Source: JAFAHS01 sp046728175 (GTDB lineage: Bacteria > Desulfobacterota > Binatia > Binatales > Binataceae). From it: a stretch of DNA of 64,000 bases. The notes under the pieces are model-generated. The model worked only from the letters and a program-made list of their open reading frames with translations. It made no database searches and was not told where the DNA came from. Shown here piece after piece: positions 45,938 through 55,913 of the stretch. Position 1 is the stretch's first letter. Every line of letters begins with the position of its first letter. Location of the stretch: assembly GCA_046728175.1 (NCBI GenBank), contig JBKPEA010000005.1:1-64000 (forward strand), in the 5' to 3' direction. The translations under genes and the position numbers were made by a program.

Positions 45938-47416
45938 TTAACGATCGTCGCTATCTTCGCCCTGCGAGGCGGGAACCGGGGGATTCACTGACACCAGCGA
46001 CCCCGACATTACCCAGGCCTTTTGACTAGGTGCAAACCGGGGGGCAAGCAATCCATCGTTTATTTCCCGCGTGATCGCAAAGCGATTGTACTGCGTAGAG
46101 GGAATGAACAGTCGTGAGTTGTCCGAGAATCCGTCCGAAGCGGTGTCGACATCGCCTTCCGCCGCCGAGACGACACCGTCGTGATTCGCATCAACCCGTG
46201 CAACTTCTGCCGCGTATGCATCAAACAGGCGCGTGTCGAAGTCTGTCACACCGGGTTCGAACGACGCGCGACGCTCGTAGACGTCCAGGAAGATCTCGTT
46301 GGCCAGACCGCTCGGAATGAACCGCTGGCGGAATTCGCGCTGCGAATCATCGTCGGCGTCGAACTTGTCGGGGTCGCGTGGTCCGGAGGCCTGCAACACG
46401 CCCTTGTTATTGGGATTGTCGCCGTAGGTAACCGGATCGTTCTTTATCCCGTTCGGTCCCGACCCAGGGACTATCGATTGTAGAGCCCCGACCTGACCTT
46501 TCTCGAATGTTCCCGGAATGCCGCCGGTAAATGGAAGCTCGTACAGTGGATGAATCCAGTTTGTGGTGTAGTTGAACTCCCAATAAGCGTGACCGTCGCT
46601 CTGCTGAAGGGTGTTCCAGGCGCCCATGCTCAATTGAATTGGGACCACGTTGGTCTGAGAGTCCGGAAAGTGATCGCTGGGCGATGGGAAGTGAGGTTTC
46701 TCGCCATCGGTAGTGAAGAAATTCTCCGGGGTTGCGTTGTTGTCGCTGAGAGCGGCCGCATCCGCAGGCAGAAGCGCGCCGAATTGAGCGTGACCGTCGC
46801 GGCGGGGAGCGGGGTTGACCGGAGCTATTCTTAAGTCGTGAATCATCCAGCCTTCGTACCAGCCGCTCTCATTGTTAATCACGAACAAGTTCGAAATGTC
46901 GGTGAAGACATCGATGAATGCGCGCACGTTGTTCGGGTCTGTCGGCAACCCGGGCTTGGGCTCGAGGACGAGCCGCACCGATCCGATGGTGGGTAAGCCG
47001 CAGTCTGCACCGGTGGCCGTGAGCATCGCGGTATCGTTCACGCCGGGAATCAGGCTGGTGAATGGGTTTGGTTCAAAACCCGAAGTGTCCAGCAAGTAAT
47101 ACTGGAAAAGTTGGCTAGGCTTTGCCTTGAACGGAGGTGTGTCAGTGTGAGCTTCTGCGTATGCCTGAGTAGGCAGCTGACTGTGCGGTCGACTCGCCAT
47201 CCGAGCTAGCTGTTCTTTAAGCGGTGCGGGCAGATCTACGATGTCCCCGCGATTTACGACCCTAGCGACATCGGCATTCGCCCGCGGGTTGGGATGGCAT
47301 GGCCGCGGAGGCTGCTCCCCGTAGGCCGAGCTCCAGGCCAGCGCTGTGATCACCGAAGCGCAGAGTGCGACCTTTCGGAACCAACCTTCCTCTGTGGACC
47401 AAAACGAGACACGCAT
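45938..47416 (-). CDS. secreted protein with EF-hand motif, unknown family
   Basis: 492 aa from ATG 47416, strongly supported by AGGAGGTAAC (47423-47432 on the complement). Signal peptide VALCASVITALAWSSAYGEQ with cleavage near residue 33. The mature protein is Asp/Asn/Pro-rich with ordered segments VRLVLEPKPGLPTDPNNVRAF, FVINNESGWYEGWMIHDLRI and AYWEFNYTTNWIHPLYELP. DANHDGVVSAAE near residue 425 is a textbook 12-residue EF-hand loop (D1, N3, D5, S9, E12), so calcium binding is likely. No enzyme family recognised; four Cys at most. Periplasmic or extracellular. It stands alone as a single-gene unit. Confidence 0.7.
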   Translation of the reverse strand: MRVSFWSTEEGWFRKVALCASVITALAWSSAYGEQPPRPCHPNPRANADVARVVNRGDIVDLPAPLKEQLARMASRPHSQLPTQAYAEAHTDTPPFKAKPSQLFQYYLLDTSGFEPNPFTSLIPGVNDTAMLTATGADCGLPTIGSVRLVLEPKPGLPTDPNNVRAFIDVFTDISNLFVINNESGWYEGWMIHDLRIAPVNPAPRRDGHAQFGALLPADAAALSDNNATPENFFTTDGEKPHFPSPSDHFPDSQTNVVPIQLSMGAWNTLQQSDGHAYWEFNYTTNWIHPLYELPFTGGIPGTFEKGQVGALQSIVPGSGPNGIKNDPVTYGDNPNNKGVLQASGPRDPDKFDADDDSQREFRQRFIPSGLANEIFLDVYERRASFEPGVTDFDTRLFDAYAAEVARVDANHDGVVSAAEGDVDTASDGFSDNSRLFIPSTQYNRFAITREINDGLLAPRFAPSQKAWVMSGSLVSVNPPVPASQGEDSDDR

Positions 47417-48631
47417 GGTCTTGTTACCTCCTTGCACGATTGATTTGGTTGATGTGTGAAGGGAAATTTTCCCTTTTCGAGAAAAGACTGGCTTCCATTG
47501 TGAAGAGAGTCAAGAGACAAAGATCTCGCAGGGACCGGAGATCGCAAATTTTCAGGAACTGAGGGACAAGCAAGGCGCAGCTTCACAATCCAGGCTCACT
47601 CCCTTAAAACACTGTGTTAATCATTTGGTAGTTAGGAGTACCGGCGCGTTAATTAGGAAGCACTCGTTACAAAGGGCTGAAGCGACCTGGAAAAACGACG
47701 AGGTGAGCTGGCTGCTCCTCCATCCGATGCAGCCACGTCGGAGGAGTCGCATATTGAGGGAACTCGTTTCGTTGGAAAGTAGTGAGAATCCTGGTGACCC
47801 AGATGATTGCGCAACCTCGGACTCCCGCCGACCGTCACTGCAACAGGCTTCTGGTCATGGATGATATCGAGGCCGCGCCCATAGGTAGCTGGTTCGATGG
47901 CGGAGCTGTTAGGCAGCTTCAGGCGACGACCGGCATTCCTTCATGCTGATGGGGCTCTACCCGATAATTCGTTTTTCAGGATTCTTATTGATCGTTTTCA
48001 AGATGAGGGGGTGGGTTAGCCTTTTTCTGCATGCACTGGATTGCTGGGGTAGTCGTCTTGATTTCGGACCCCGCTGCGATCTCCGGGGGGAAGCATGATG
48101 CGCGAATCACTGAGTTGGTCATCTGCGGTTCAAAGAAAATATATTGACACCCGCAAGCTTCGGTCTCGGAAATCTTCCTGGCGCCTTCTGCTTGTTCAGC
48201 GGTAGACAGTTTCGACGAGACCGGCGCACCGGACCCCAGAGTTCCATGACGGCCCAGACGCAAGGGGAAGTCTCTTATATTGGCGCTGCTCGTCTCTAGC
48301 TCAGTTGATGTTTTCCAAATGGTACAGCGATATGATGTGCAACTTTCGTAGTATGACTCTGCCATGCCCACGCCAACCGACAAACAGCCAGGTTGTAAGG
48401 TGCAGGCAACGGCTTCATCGGGTTTTGCAGGAACCGCCGTCCGAAAAGGCATTCAGCCTCGTTGAGTCTTCGAGGATTTGCGGCTCAACGTGTGCAGGGA
48501 GGAACCATGCCGCTCGGTGGCCTAGGGAACTTAAGATTCGGTGTAGAGGCCTGTGGAAGGACAGTCGTTCTTGCAAATCGTGATCAAGCTCGCACGAATC
48601 CTGACGGATCGAGTATGCGGTGGGCCCGCTT
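47417..48631. other. gene-poor region
   Basis: About 1.2 kb. Open frames here (for example minus strand 48452-47985) have no recognisable domain, atypical composition and no ribosome sites; I do not call them genes. It contains the promoter region of the secreted EF-hand protein on its left side. Confidence 0.4.
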
Positions 48632-50443
48632 TTAAATCGGGGTTCCGAGTCTCTGCTTGCTCTCCGCCCGAACATCGGCGGCTTCCCTATCTCGTTGGCT
48701 GGCAGAAGGCCCAATTGCCAGCCGCCGTATGGCGCGACGCGCTTCGCGTCCATTCCTGAACACCTGCCAGCAACCCGCAGATAGAAACTCGGACGAGCAC
48801 GCGATCGCGGCGGGCCCGCCCGCAATGATCTTAAGGTGTGGTAAGTCTTTCTTGAGATCGCGGATCAGTGCCGTCACAGACGCTACACACTCTGCAACGG
48901 TGCACGTAAGACAGACAAGGTCAGGTGCGTATCTTCCCACAAATTCGCGCATTTCCTGCGCTGATTGCTTTTCGCTTACGAAGATTGCTACCCCACCGTC
49001 CTGTCGTAACAACTCCAGCACCATCAGCAGCCCGAGATTGTGGACCTCAGCGGGAGCGCAAAGGCCCACAATTCGCCGGCGCGAAGAGGGCCGCGGCCGG
49101 TCGAAACGGTCTCCAAGATCCACAATCAGCCGACGAGTGATTTCGACTATAGTTTCCAGATTTCGCTCATTGATGTTCCCATGATCGAAATCATCGCCCA
49201 TCATCACGATCGCGGGAGTCATCAAATCGGAGAAGGTGGCGTCCAAACCATGTTCGTCGCAATATCGAATCGCGAGCGAATGTGCGCCGGAATGATCTAA
49301 TTCCAGCAACCGACGATAGTAGTCGTAACTCTCATTCGACGGTGTTTCGGCTCCCAGCAGGATTCCGAGAAAACCGAGCGGCGGCACATAGTCGCCCGCT
49401 ACCTTAAGACACGCCGTGAGCGGGATAGCAATAAGAAGTCCTGGCACACCCCAGAGCCACGCCCAGTACGTCGTCGAGATCAGAAGTGCGGCAGGCGCAA
49501 CACCAATTCCGCGCCCGATCACAAATGGTTCGATCAAATGGGCTGCGATCTGATCGAGCACCACGAAGGAAATGATCACCTCGATCGATCTGCTCCATCC
49601 GGGAAACACTGCAACAGCCACCATCGTCGGAAACAGCGCGGAGCCCAGCGCGCCTATATACGGAATGAACCGTAGCAGGAAGGCCAACATCCCCCACAAT
49701 TCGGGATTGGGCAGCCCCAGCATCCACATGATCGCCGCTACGGCTAGTCCGTAACCCAAGTTGATCAAAGAAAAGAACAGCAGGTACCGCCCAACCGCCT
49801 CTCCCGCGGATTCGAGAGCTTGCCTCGCTATCGTGATACCGCCACGCGCGGCCAATCGCACCATCCGGTCGCGCAAGTCCTTTCTTGCGTAAAGGAGAAA
49901 AAACAATAGCACGATGATCAGGGTGCCCTCCGCCGCGTCGCTCGCGATCGGCAGCGCCTGTTTTACAAGCTCGCCACTATTCGGCAATCCCGCGGTCGTT
50001 TGGCGGGCGGAGAACGAACGAGGAGCTTCCCATCGCAGCTGGTGCTGTACATTGGCGATCCCATCCTTCACTCTCTGCACCCAGTCCGGTGTATTTTTCT
50101 CCACCGAAGCAATTTTGATCGCAATGTTGTCCGAGTAGTCAGCGACGCGCACGGCGACGGAAGTCAATTCGACGGTAAGGAAGTATACGATCACGGCCAA
50201 CGCCATGATCGTCATCAACACTATCGCCGCAGCGCTCAACGCTCGGCCTACGGGTTTTTCCAAACGCGTCGCGATAGGGCTGAAGATAACTGCGAGTACC
50301 ATCGCGATCGCCAGCGGCAGCAGTAGATCTTTAGCCGCATATAGCACCGCGGTGGCGATGATCACGCCCAGAAGGACTCGAATTGCAGTAGACCGATCGT
50401 CGTCACTGCATTCTGAGTCATCGCTAAGTAATTGTCCGTTCAC
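48632..50443 (-). CDS. AI-2E/PerM family permease fused to a cobalamin-binding-like module
   Basis: 603 aa. Residues about 20-365 are an AI-2E exporter/PerM-type permease with eight membrane segments: IATAVLYAAKDLLLPLAIAMVLA, FLLYARKDLRDRM, LRFIPYIGALGSALFPTMVA, EPFVIGRGIGVAPAALL. Residues about 370-450 form a helical segment (RRLLELDHSGAHSLAIRYCDE, MMGDDFDHGNINERNLE) like the cap helices of B12-binding proteins. Residues about 460-560 are a Rossmann-like part with APAEVHNLGLLMVLELL, where E-x-H-x-x-G matches the DxHxxG cobalamin-ligand motif, then APDLVCLTC and LKIIAGGPAA. The transport substrate is unknown; the soluble module suggests sensing or regulation. C-terminal extensions of this sort are common in the family by recollection. 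Confidence 0.78.
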   Translation of the reverse strand: MNGQLLSDDSECSDDDRSTAIRVLLGVIIATAVLYAAKDLLLPLAIAMVLAVIFSPIATRLEKPVGRALSAAAIVLMTIMALAVIVYFLTVELTSVAVRVADYSDNIAIKIASVEKNTPDWVQRVKDGIANVQHQLRWEAPRSFSARQTTAGLPNSGELVKQALPIASDAAEGTLIIVLLFFLLYARKDLRDRMVRLAARGGITIARQALESAGEAVGRYLLFFSLINLGYGLAVAAIMWMLGLPNPELWGMLAFLLRFIPYIGALGSALFPTMVAVAVFPGWSRSIEVIISFVVLDQIAAHLIEPFVIGRGIGVAPAALLISTTYWAWLWGVPGLLIAIPLTACLKVAGDYVPPLGFLGILLGAETPSNESYDYYRRLLELDHSGAHSLAIRYCDEHGLDATFSDLMTPAIVMMGDDFDHGNINERNLETIVEITRRLIVDLGDRFDRPRPSSRRRIVGLCAPAEVHNLGLLMVLELLRQDGGVAIFVSEKQSAQEMREFVGRYAPDLVCLTCTVAECVASVTALIRDLKKDLPHLKIIAGGPAAIACSSEFLSAGCWQVFRNGREARRAIRRLAIGPSASQRDREAADVRAESKQRLGTPI

Positions 50444-50604
50444 CGAACATGAGATGACGACGTTACAAAATTAAGTTAGCATCGCCATTAAGATCAGCCT
50501 GATTCGAATTCGGTCAATCCTGTTTCGGCTTCAGCAATGGCCAACCACACGCCGTTGCCATTACACCGCTCAGCTAACGTTACACTGGCATGGTCCGAGG
50601 AATC

Positions 50605-50811
50605 TTAGGATCGCCTTTTTTTGCGCGACGGCACCTTTGCACCGCTCCGACGCGCTTCTGACAAGCCGATCGCAATCGCCTGCTTTCTGCTTTTGACTTT
50701 CTTTCCCGAGCGCCCCGACCTCAGCGTTCCGTGTTTTCGTTCGTGCATCGCACGTTTGACTTTCTTCGATGCCTTGGGTCCATATTTCCGCCTCGAAGCT
50801 TTCCTGGCCAT
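50605..50811 (-). CDS. DUF6496-like small basic protein
   Basis: 68 aa from ATG 50811, with AGGAGA at good spacing. Highly basic: KYGPKASKKVKRAMHERKHG, then SGKKVKSRKQAIAIGLSEAR and AKVPSRKKRR. This is the DUF6496 pattern (KASKKVxxxMHExKxG...VKSRKQAIAIALSEAR). Function unknown; the charge suggests nucleic acid binding. These genes often occur among stress and DNA-repair loci, as here. Confidence 0.75.
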   Translation of the reverse strand: MARKASRRKYGPKASKKVKRAMHERKHGTLRSGRSGKKVKSRKQAIAIGLSEARRSGAKVPSRKKRRS

Positions 50812-50856
50812 AGCCGATTCTCCTTTCTCGACCAACACCCAGCGCGTGTTAGACGG

Positions 50857-51300
50857 CTATTTTTCCACAATCGCAATCGCCCCATTTCGAGACGACTGAA
50901 TTGCTCCTGGGTCCATTGAAGATGCTCTTCTTCTTCCGGCTCCACTTCCGAGACGGCTGCGTTCAACACATCGAGAATCTTTGCATCATCGGTTTGACGG
51001 GCGATCTTACCGAGCAACTCCCAATCCGCGTGATCCTTAGTCTCGGCGAGTATGATGTTCTCGATTGCATTGATTTCGGCCGCCCCGCCTGTCAGCCCAT
51101 TGGTCATCGTCTTGAGCAGAGCTTCAGCCTTCCTTACTTGGTCGCGATCTTTGCTCCCGAACTAATGTATTAGGATCCAGGCCGAGCTGCCGGATGACTC
51201 GGGTCAGGATCGTTTCATGCTTTCGCGTCTCCCGAAACAGAGCGGAACCTCTTCTAGAGCAGCAATCACTATGCCATCTTGAGTCTATCACTACTCTTTG
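50857..51300 (-). pseudogene. ferritin-like domain gene, frameshifted
   Basis: The minus strand gives ALFRETRKHETILTRVIRQL and GLDPNTLVREQRS in one frame. Near 51130-51145 it moves to RDQVRKAEALLKTMTNGLTG, AAEINAIENIILAETKDHAD and AVSEVEPEEEEHLQWTQEQF. The natural ending GAIAIVEK is in a further frame, ending at 50857. These are pieces of a ferritin-like helical-bundle protein seen in stress loci of soil bacteria. Related pieces lie at 62.6-63.3 kb. Confidence 0.65.
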
Positions 51301-51589
51301 GAAACGAACCGAACTTATTTGTGGAACCCATCTGCAGGCTTTCAAATGGAGCATCTACGCGCCGTTCCGATTGAAAACAGAAACTGTGAAACTCTCGCTC
51401 ATTCCAAGACCGTCCTGGCGACCCGATCTTTGGCTACGGCAGGTCAGAACCCACTTAGACGAGACAAATCTGCGTGCGCGCCCTATTCACGCAGAAGCGT
51501 GCTGAATGAAAACCTTTCTCGTTTCAGGTTTTCGCACTCGGAGGAATTTCGTCTACAGTTGGCGCCGTGGACAACGTTGGCGCGGATTT

Positions 51590-52456
51590 CTACGATGGGC
51601 GCGCTCGGCCCCGGGAACACCTCGAACGCGTCTGCCCGCCCCTCTCGCGCGAGGGCCCCCGACCGCGGTGGCCAGCTGCTTCCTCCCTATTCGAAGGCTT
51701 CGTGCCCCGCGAGGCCAGCGAATCCTTCAGCGCCTTCATCAGGTCGATCGTCTTAGCAGGTCTTCGCGCAGGCGCGATGGTCAATTCCTCGCCGGCTACT
51801 TTCTCCTTTGCCAGCTTCAGATCCTGCGATAGGTGTCCTCGAATTGCTCGGCCCCGAACTCCTCTTTTGAGAGACCCTCGATCAAACGTTCCGCAAGCTT
51901 TAGCTCCGAACTCTTCAGCGACCTCCTCGCACTCTGCACGATCTCCCTGCACGGCCGGATTTCGTCAGCGTAGTGCATCGTATGTGACATCAAGACGTTT
52001 TCATAAGGACGAATTAGCGCGAGGTGCTCCTTGCCGCGCATTACCAATTTTGCTAGCGCCGCTCGCCGGCTCTTTGCATGGCAACCTTTAGCAGGTGGCA
52101 GGCTTTGGCACTGGAAGCACTGCATCCCAGGAGATAGGCAGAAACAAAGTACACCGGATCAACCGCCGCCATCGGAATGAACTGCAATATGTCGATCTCG
52201 CTCCAGACTCGACCTTTTCAGCTCCTTTGTCGTAAAACTGACATACTCCCCCTTTCGAATCTGAAAGCCATGCACCAGTTCGCTGCGCTCGAGGGCTCCT
52301 TCTCCTTGATGCAATAGAGTTATTCGCATATCCGGCTCTTATCTTTCGCTTGGAGCAGGTCGGCGTACAGAGTTCGAGCGAGTCGCCGCAAATAGTTCGA
52401 CCGGAATCGAGACGAGCCCAAGGAAGGCTACTTCGTGAGATCGCTTTACGCGCCAT
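51590..52456 (-). pseudogene. ku: Ku protein (NHEJ) gene, multiply frameshifted
   Basis: The minus strand from ATG 52456 begins MARKAISRS. Ku sequence then continues in changing frames: LGLVSIPVELFAATRS, then GALERSELVHGFQIRKGEYVSF, then AALAKLVMRGKEHLALIRPY with TMHYADEIR, then LKLAKEKVAGEELTIAPARR and TIDLMKALKDSLA. These are the conserved blocks of bacterial Ku in the correct order. Intact Ku is about 260-300 aa and binds DNA ends to recruit LigD. At least four frame changes are needed here, so no functional Ku comes from this locus. The LigD genes are 7 kb away. Confidence 0.8.
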
Positions 52457-52793
52457 CCTGGGTCTCCTCTCTTACTGCCAAAAAACTCGCCAACTTGGAC
52501 CGTCTGATTTTTTAATACGTCTCGCCGATTCACCACTTGAGCAAGCTTTTGAAAAAGGTCATCGCATTAAGTCATGTTCGAGCCCGCGATAGCTTCCTTA
52601 GTCCGATATCAACGTCAACTTTTTTTGCACATGACAATTCGCGTTCCAGCGACCAACGCTGCGCTTAGAAACCAAATGACCAGGAACTCTTGCCATCAGA
52701 TTCGATGCGGCACAGTCGGAGTGGGCAGCTATCGGCAAAGGGAGGCTTTCAAACTTGCGCGGTATCTCGAAAGAGCCACGCTAGCCGGTTCGG
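52457..52793. other. intergenic region, no gene seen
   Basis: About 340 bases between the Ku remnant and the enolase-superfamily remnant; no supported gene, RNA or repeat. Confidence 0.35.
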
Positions 52794-53886
52794 CTAAATC
52801 CGAAACCGCTCCGCATACGTTTTCTTGAATTCCAACCCGTGGCCGGGCCGAGAGCGGTCGGGTGCGGCCCTTCAGTCTCGCGGCCGTACCGCGCCCTCGA
52901 ACAACATTCGCTCGATTCGATCGTGATCGTGAAAGAACTCCAGGTGGACCGCGGGCCGGACCGCGCAACACGCATGAACCTGAAGCGCCGGACAACAATA
53001 CGCCGACAGCGGAATCGATCGAGACTCACAAAGCGCCGCGACCCGGAGAAACCCCCTCAACCCCGCGCATCGCGATGCGTCGGCCTGCAAGACGTCGACC
53101 GCGCCGTGCGTGATCATCCGATTGAAATACGGAAGGTCATAATCGTATTCACCCGCCGCGATGTCCATCCCGGCCGGCGCGCGATCCCGCAGCATCCGCA
53201 ACCCATCCAGGTCGTCCGATGACACCGGTTCCTCGAACCAGCTAACACCGAACTCCTGCAACTGCTCGGCCAAGACCAGCGCTTGTTTGCGCTAGTAAGC
53301 CCCATTCGCATCCACGAAGAGAGCGGTCCGCGGTCCGATTGCCTGGCGCGCGGCCCTGACTCTGGCAGCATCCTGATCGGGTTCGCGCCCAATCTTCATT
53401 TTCACTTTCGTATACCCCCCGCCGCCCACTTCCCGAGTTGCTCTTGCAGCCGTGCACGGTCGTACGAAGTGAAACCGCCGCTGCCGTATACTTCGATGCG
53501 ATCGCGAGCCGCGCCGAGCAGATCCACCAGGGGAATGATGCTTTCAGGTCCCCCAGCGCCGCATCGACCGCCGCGATCCCATCGAGCAAATTCCGGGACG
53601 TCCGAGATTCCGAACCGCGTGAACCATTGCCGACCAATTGCCGTCAATCTGCATTGCGTCGCGCTCGCGAATCAGGGGGGGCGAGCAGATCATGGATCAC
53701 CACTGAAGTGGCGCGGTCCGCGCACGTATAGCCGACACCCCAATGACCCGCGGCTAAGACTTCAACCGTCACTATGGTCGTGGAATCCCACTCAAGCGTG
53801 CCGTCTGACTCTGGATAGTCGGTGGGAATGCGGCAAACGGTGACCCGTGGTTTCTTCGACTTTGGCGACAGAGCTGCTCATCGCGC
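52794..53886 (-). pseudogene. enolase-superfamily (mandelate racemase-like) gene, broken
   Basis: Ordered pieces on the minus strand: DYPESDGTLEWDSTTIVTVE, HWGVGYTCADRATS, RNLGRPGI and RDRIEVYGSGGFTSYDRARL, KVKMKIGREP (KxK catalytic-type motif), TALFVDANGAY, in-frame TAG (53292-53294), then FGVSWFEEPVSSDDLDGLRM, GMDIAAGEYDYD, LEFFHDHDRIERMLFEG, a TGA, and SRPGHGLEFKKTYAERFRI ending at 52794. Two nonsense codons plus frameshifts show decay. Intact relatives dehydrate or racemise sugar acids using Mg2+. Confidence 0.72.
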
Positions 53887-53892
53887 GCCGTT

Positions 53893-55634
53893 TCAGATCA
53901 GCTCGCGAATTCGGTCACCGAACACCGTGTACGCGATTTTTTCACGATTCGGCTCGCCCTTGATCAGCGATTCAGCGAAGTGCTTCGCCTGCTCGAAAGT
54001 CACCTTCGCCGGCATTGGCGGCTCAAGAGCATCCACTTCCGCCTCGATCAGGGCGGGACCCGGCTGGGCCAGCGCCTCCTCGAGGATTTGGCCGCATTGG
54101 GTCTGCTCCTTGATTGTGAAGCCCTGCGCCCCGCATGCGCGTGCGTACGCGGCGAAGTCGATCGGTTGAAGATCGACTCCATACTCGGGCACGCCCAAGA
54201 AGACCATCTGCTCCCATTTAATCTGTCCCAAGGTATTGTTCTTGACCACCACGATCTTGACCGGCAGTTGGTACTTCACGCAGGTCACCAGCTCGGCCAT
54301 CAACATGGAGAATCCGCCGTCGCCGACAAACGCCACACATTGGCGATCCGGATACGCCACTTGCGCGCCGATCGCATATGGCAGCCCGCACGCCATCGTC
54401 GCCAGGGTCCCTGACACCGAATGCATTTGGCCACGCTTGACGCGAATATGGCGCGCCCACCACGTGGTGATCGTTCCGGAATCGCAAGTCACGATTGCGT
54501 CGGAACGCAGCCGCTGCCAAGCTCGTGCGCAACGACTTGCGGTTTCATCGGATGGTCCGCTCGTGTAGCGCGCCGCAACATCAACTCCTCCCACTCGCGT
54601 GCCCCCTCCTGCGCTTTCTCGAGAAACGAGCGGTCCTCCTTGCGTTTGAGTAACGGGAGTAGAGCATCGAGCGCTTTCCGGCAGTCTCCGACCAATCCCG
54701 ACTCGACCGGATACCGGAGCCCAATACGGACCGCATTCAGATCGATCTGCACGGCGCGCGCCTGATCAGGCTTGGGCAGGAATTCGATGTACGGAAACGA
54801 GCTGCCCACGATTAACAAGGTGTCACAGCTTTCCATTGCATCCTGTGAAGGAGTCGTGCCGAGTAGACCGATTCCGCCTGTCGTGTACGGACTGTCATCC
54901 GGAACGCACGCTTTCCCGAGCAGTGCCTTGACGATCGGCGCGGCCAGCATCTCCGCGGTCTTTTCGAGCTCGTTGCCAGCGCCCAGGGCCCCCGCGCCGG
55001 CAAGAATCGTCACGCGCCTGCCTGCGTTCAGAATTTCGGCAGCCCGCCGCAGGTCATCCGGATTTGGAATCGAACCGGACCCTACAAAGCGCAGCGAGGT
55101 ATGATGTGCCAGATTCCGCGCAGATCTCTGCTGCTTCGACATCATCTGCACGTCGGTCGGAATAGTCACGTGCGAAACACTGCGATAGGCAAGCGCTGTC
55201 CGGCACGCCAGATCCGTGACGGTCTCAACATGCTCGACTCCCATGACACGTGCGTTGTACGCGGCGACGTCCATGAAAAGCTTGTCGAGTTCGACGTCCT
55301 GCTGCGAATGAGTACATAGCAGGTCGTGGTGGTGAAGCCCGGTTATTGCCAATACCGGAGCACCATCGAACTTTGCGTCGTAAAGTCCGTTCAGAAGATG
55401 GATACCGCCCGGGCCGGAAGTAGCGAGGCATACGCCAAGACGCCCCGTGAACTTCGCATACGCGCACGCCATGAGGGCCGCCGCCTCCTCGTGCCTGACC
55501 TGGACAAATCGGACAGTCTCCTGCTTTCTGCGCAGCGCTTCCATGACGCCATTGATGCCGTCGCCCGGCAACCCGAACACGGTATCGACGCCCCAAGCGA
55601 CCAGTCTTTCGATGAGGATATCTGCTGCTGTCAT
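53893..55634 (-). pseudogene. thiamine-pyrophosphate enzyme (pyruvate oxidase-like), single frameshift
   Basis: From ATG 55634 the minus strand encodes the full N-terminal PYR and central domains: AWGVDTVFGLPGDGINGVME, RHEEAAALMACAYAKFTG (catalytic Glu) and CLATSGPGGIHLLNGLYDAK. It ends at TGA near 54489 after VVAHELGSGC. The PP domain continues in another frame from about 54530: RLRSDAIVTCDSGTITTWWA, then FVGDGGFSMLMAELVTCVKY and VVVKNNTLGQIKWEQ, the GDG...NN thiamine-diphosphate motif. Joined length is about 580 aa, normal for PoxB/acetolactate-synthase-like enzymes. One shift near 54505-54530 separates the halves, so very recent inactivation or an assembly error is possible. Confidence 0.75.
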
Positions 55635-55913
55635 TTGCTTTCTTGTGAGATACCCAGGTCGAAAGCAAGACACAGGCCCGGTAAAACTGCTTCTAGACGC
55701 CGGTCAATTCGGCGATCACGGGCATTCGGAAGAAATTGCACACTCGCGTATCAAACCGAAATTCTTGTCACTTTTACTCAAACAATCGAATCTCGACCAA
55801 AGCTCACGGTACGCTTGCTTAAGTTTATTTGCTGCGTCGATTCACCGGTTCAGACATAATAAATGCCCCTACTCTTGCTGCTTACCGATCCGCATCTGCA
55901 TTTCCAAAAATCG

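Noticed and set aside
47985..48452. 155-aa minus-strand frame as a gene
   Set aside because: No domain, no ribosome site, and composition unlike neighbouring proteins.
53292..53294. TAG as recoded amino acid (pyrrolysine) in the enolase-type gene
   Set aside because: The same gene also has frameshifts and a TGA near its end, so decay is simpler; no PYLIS or Pyl context.
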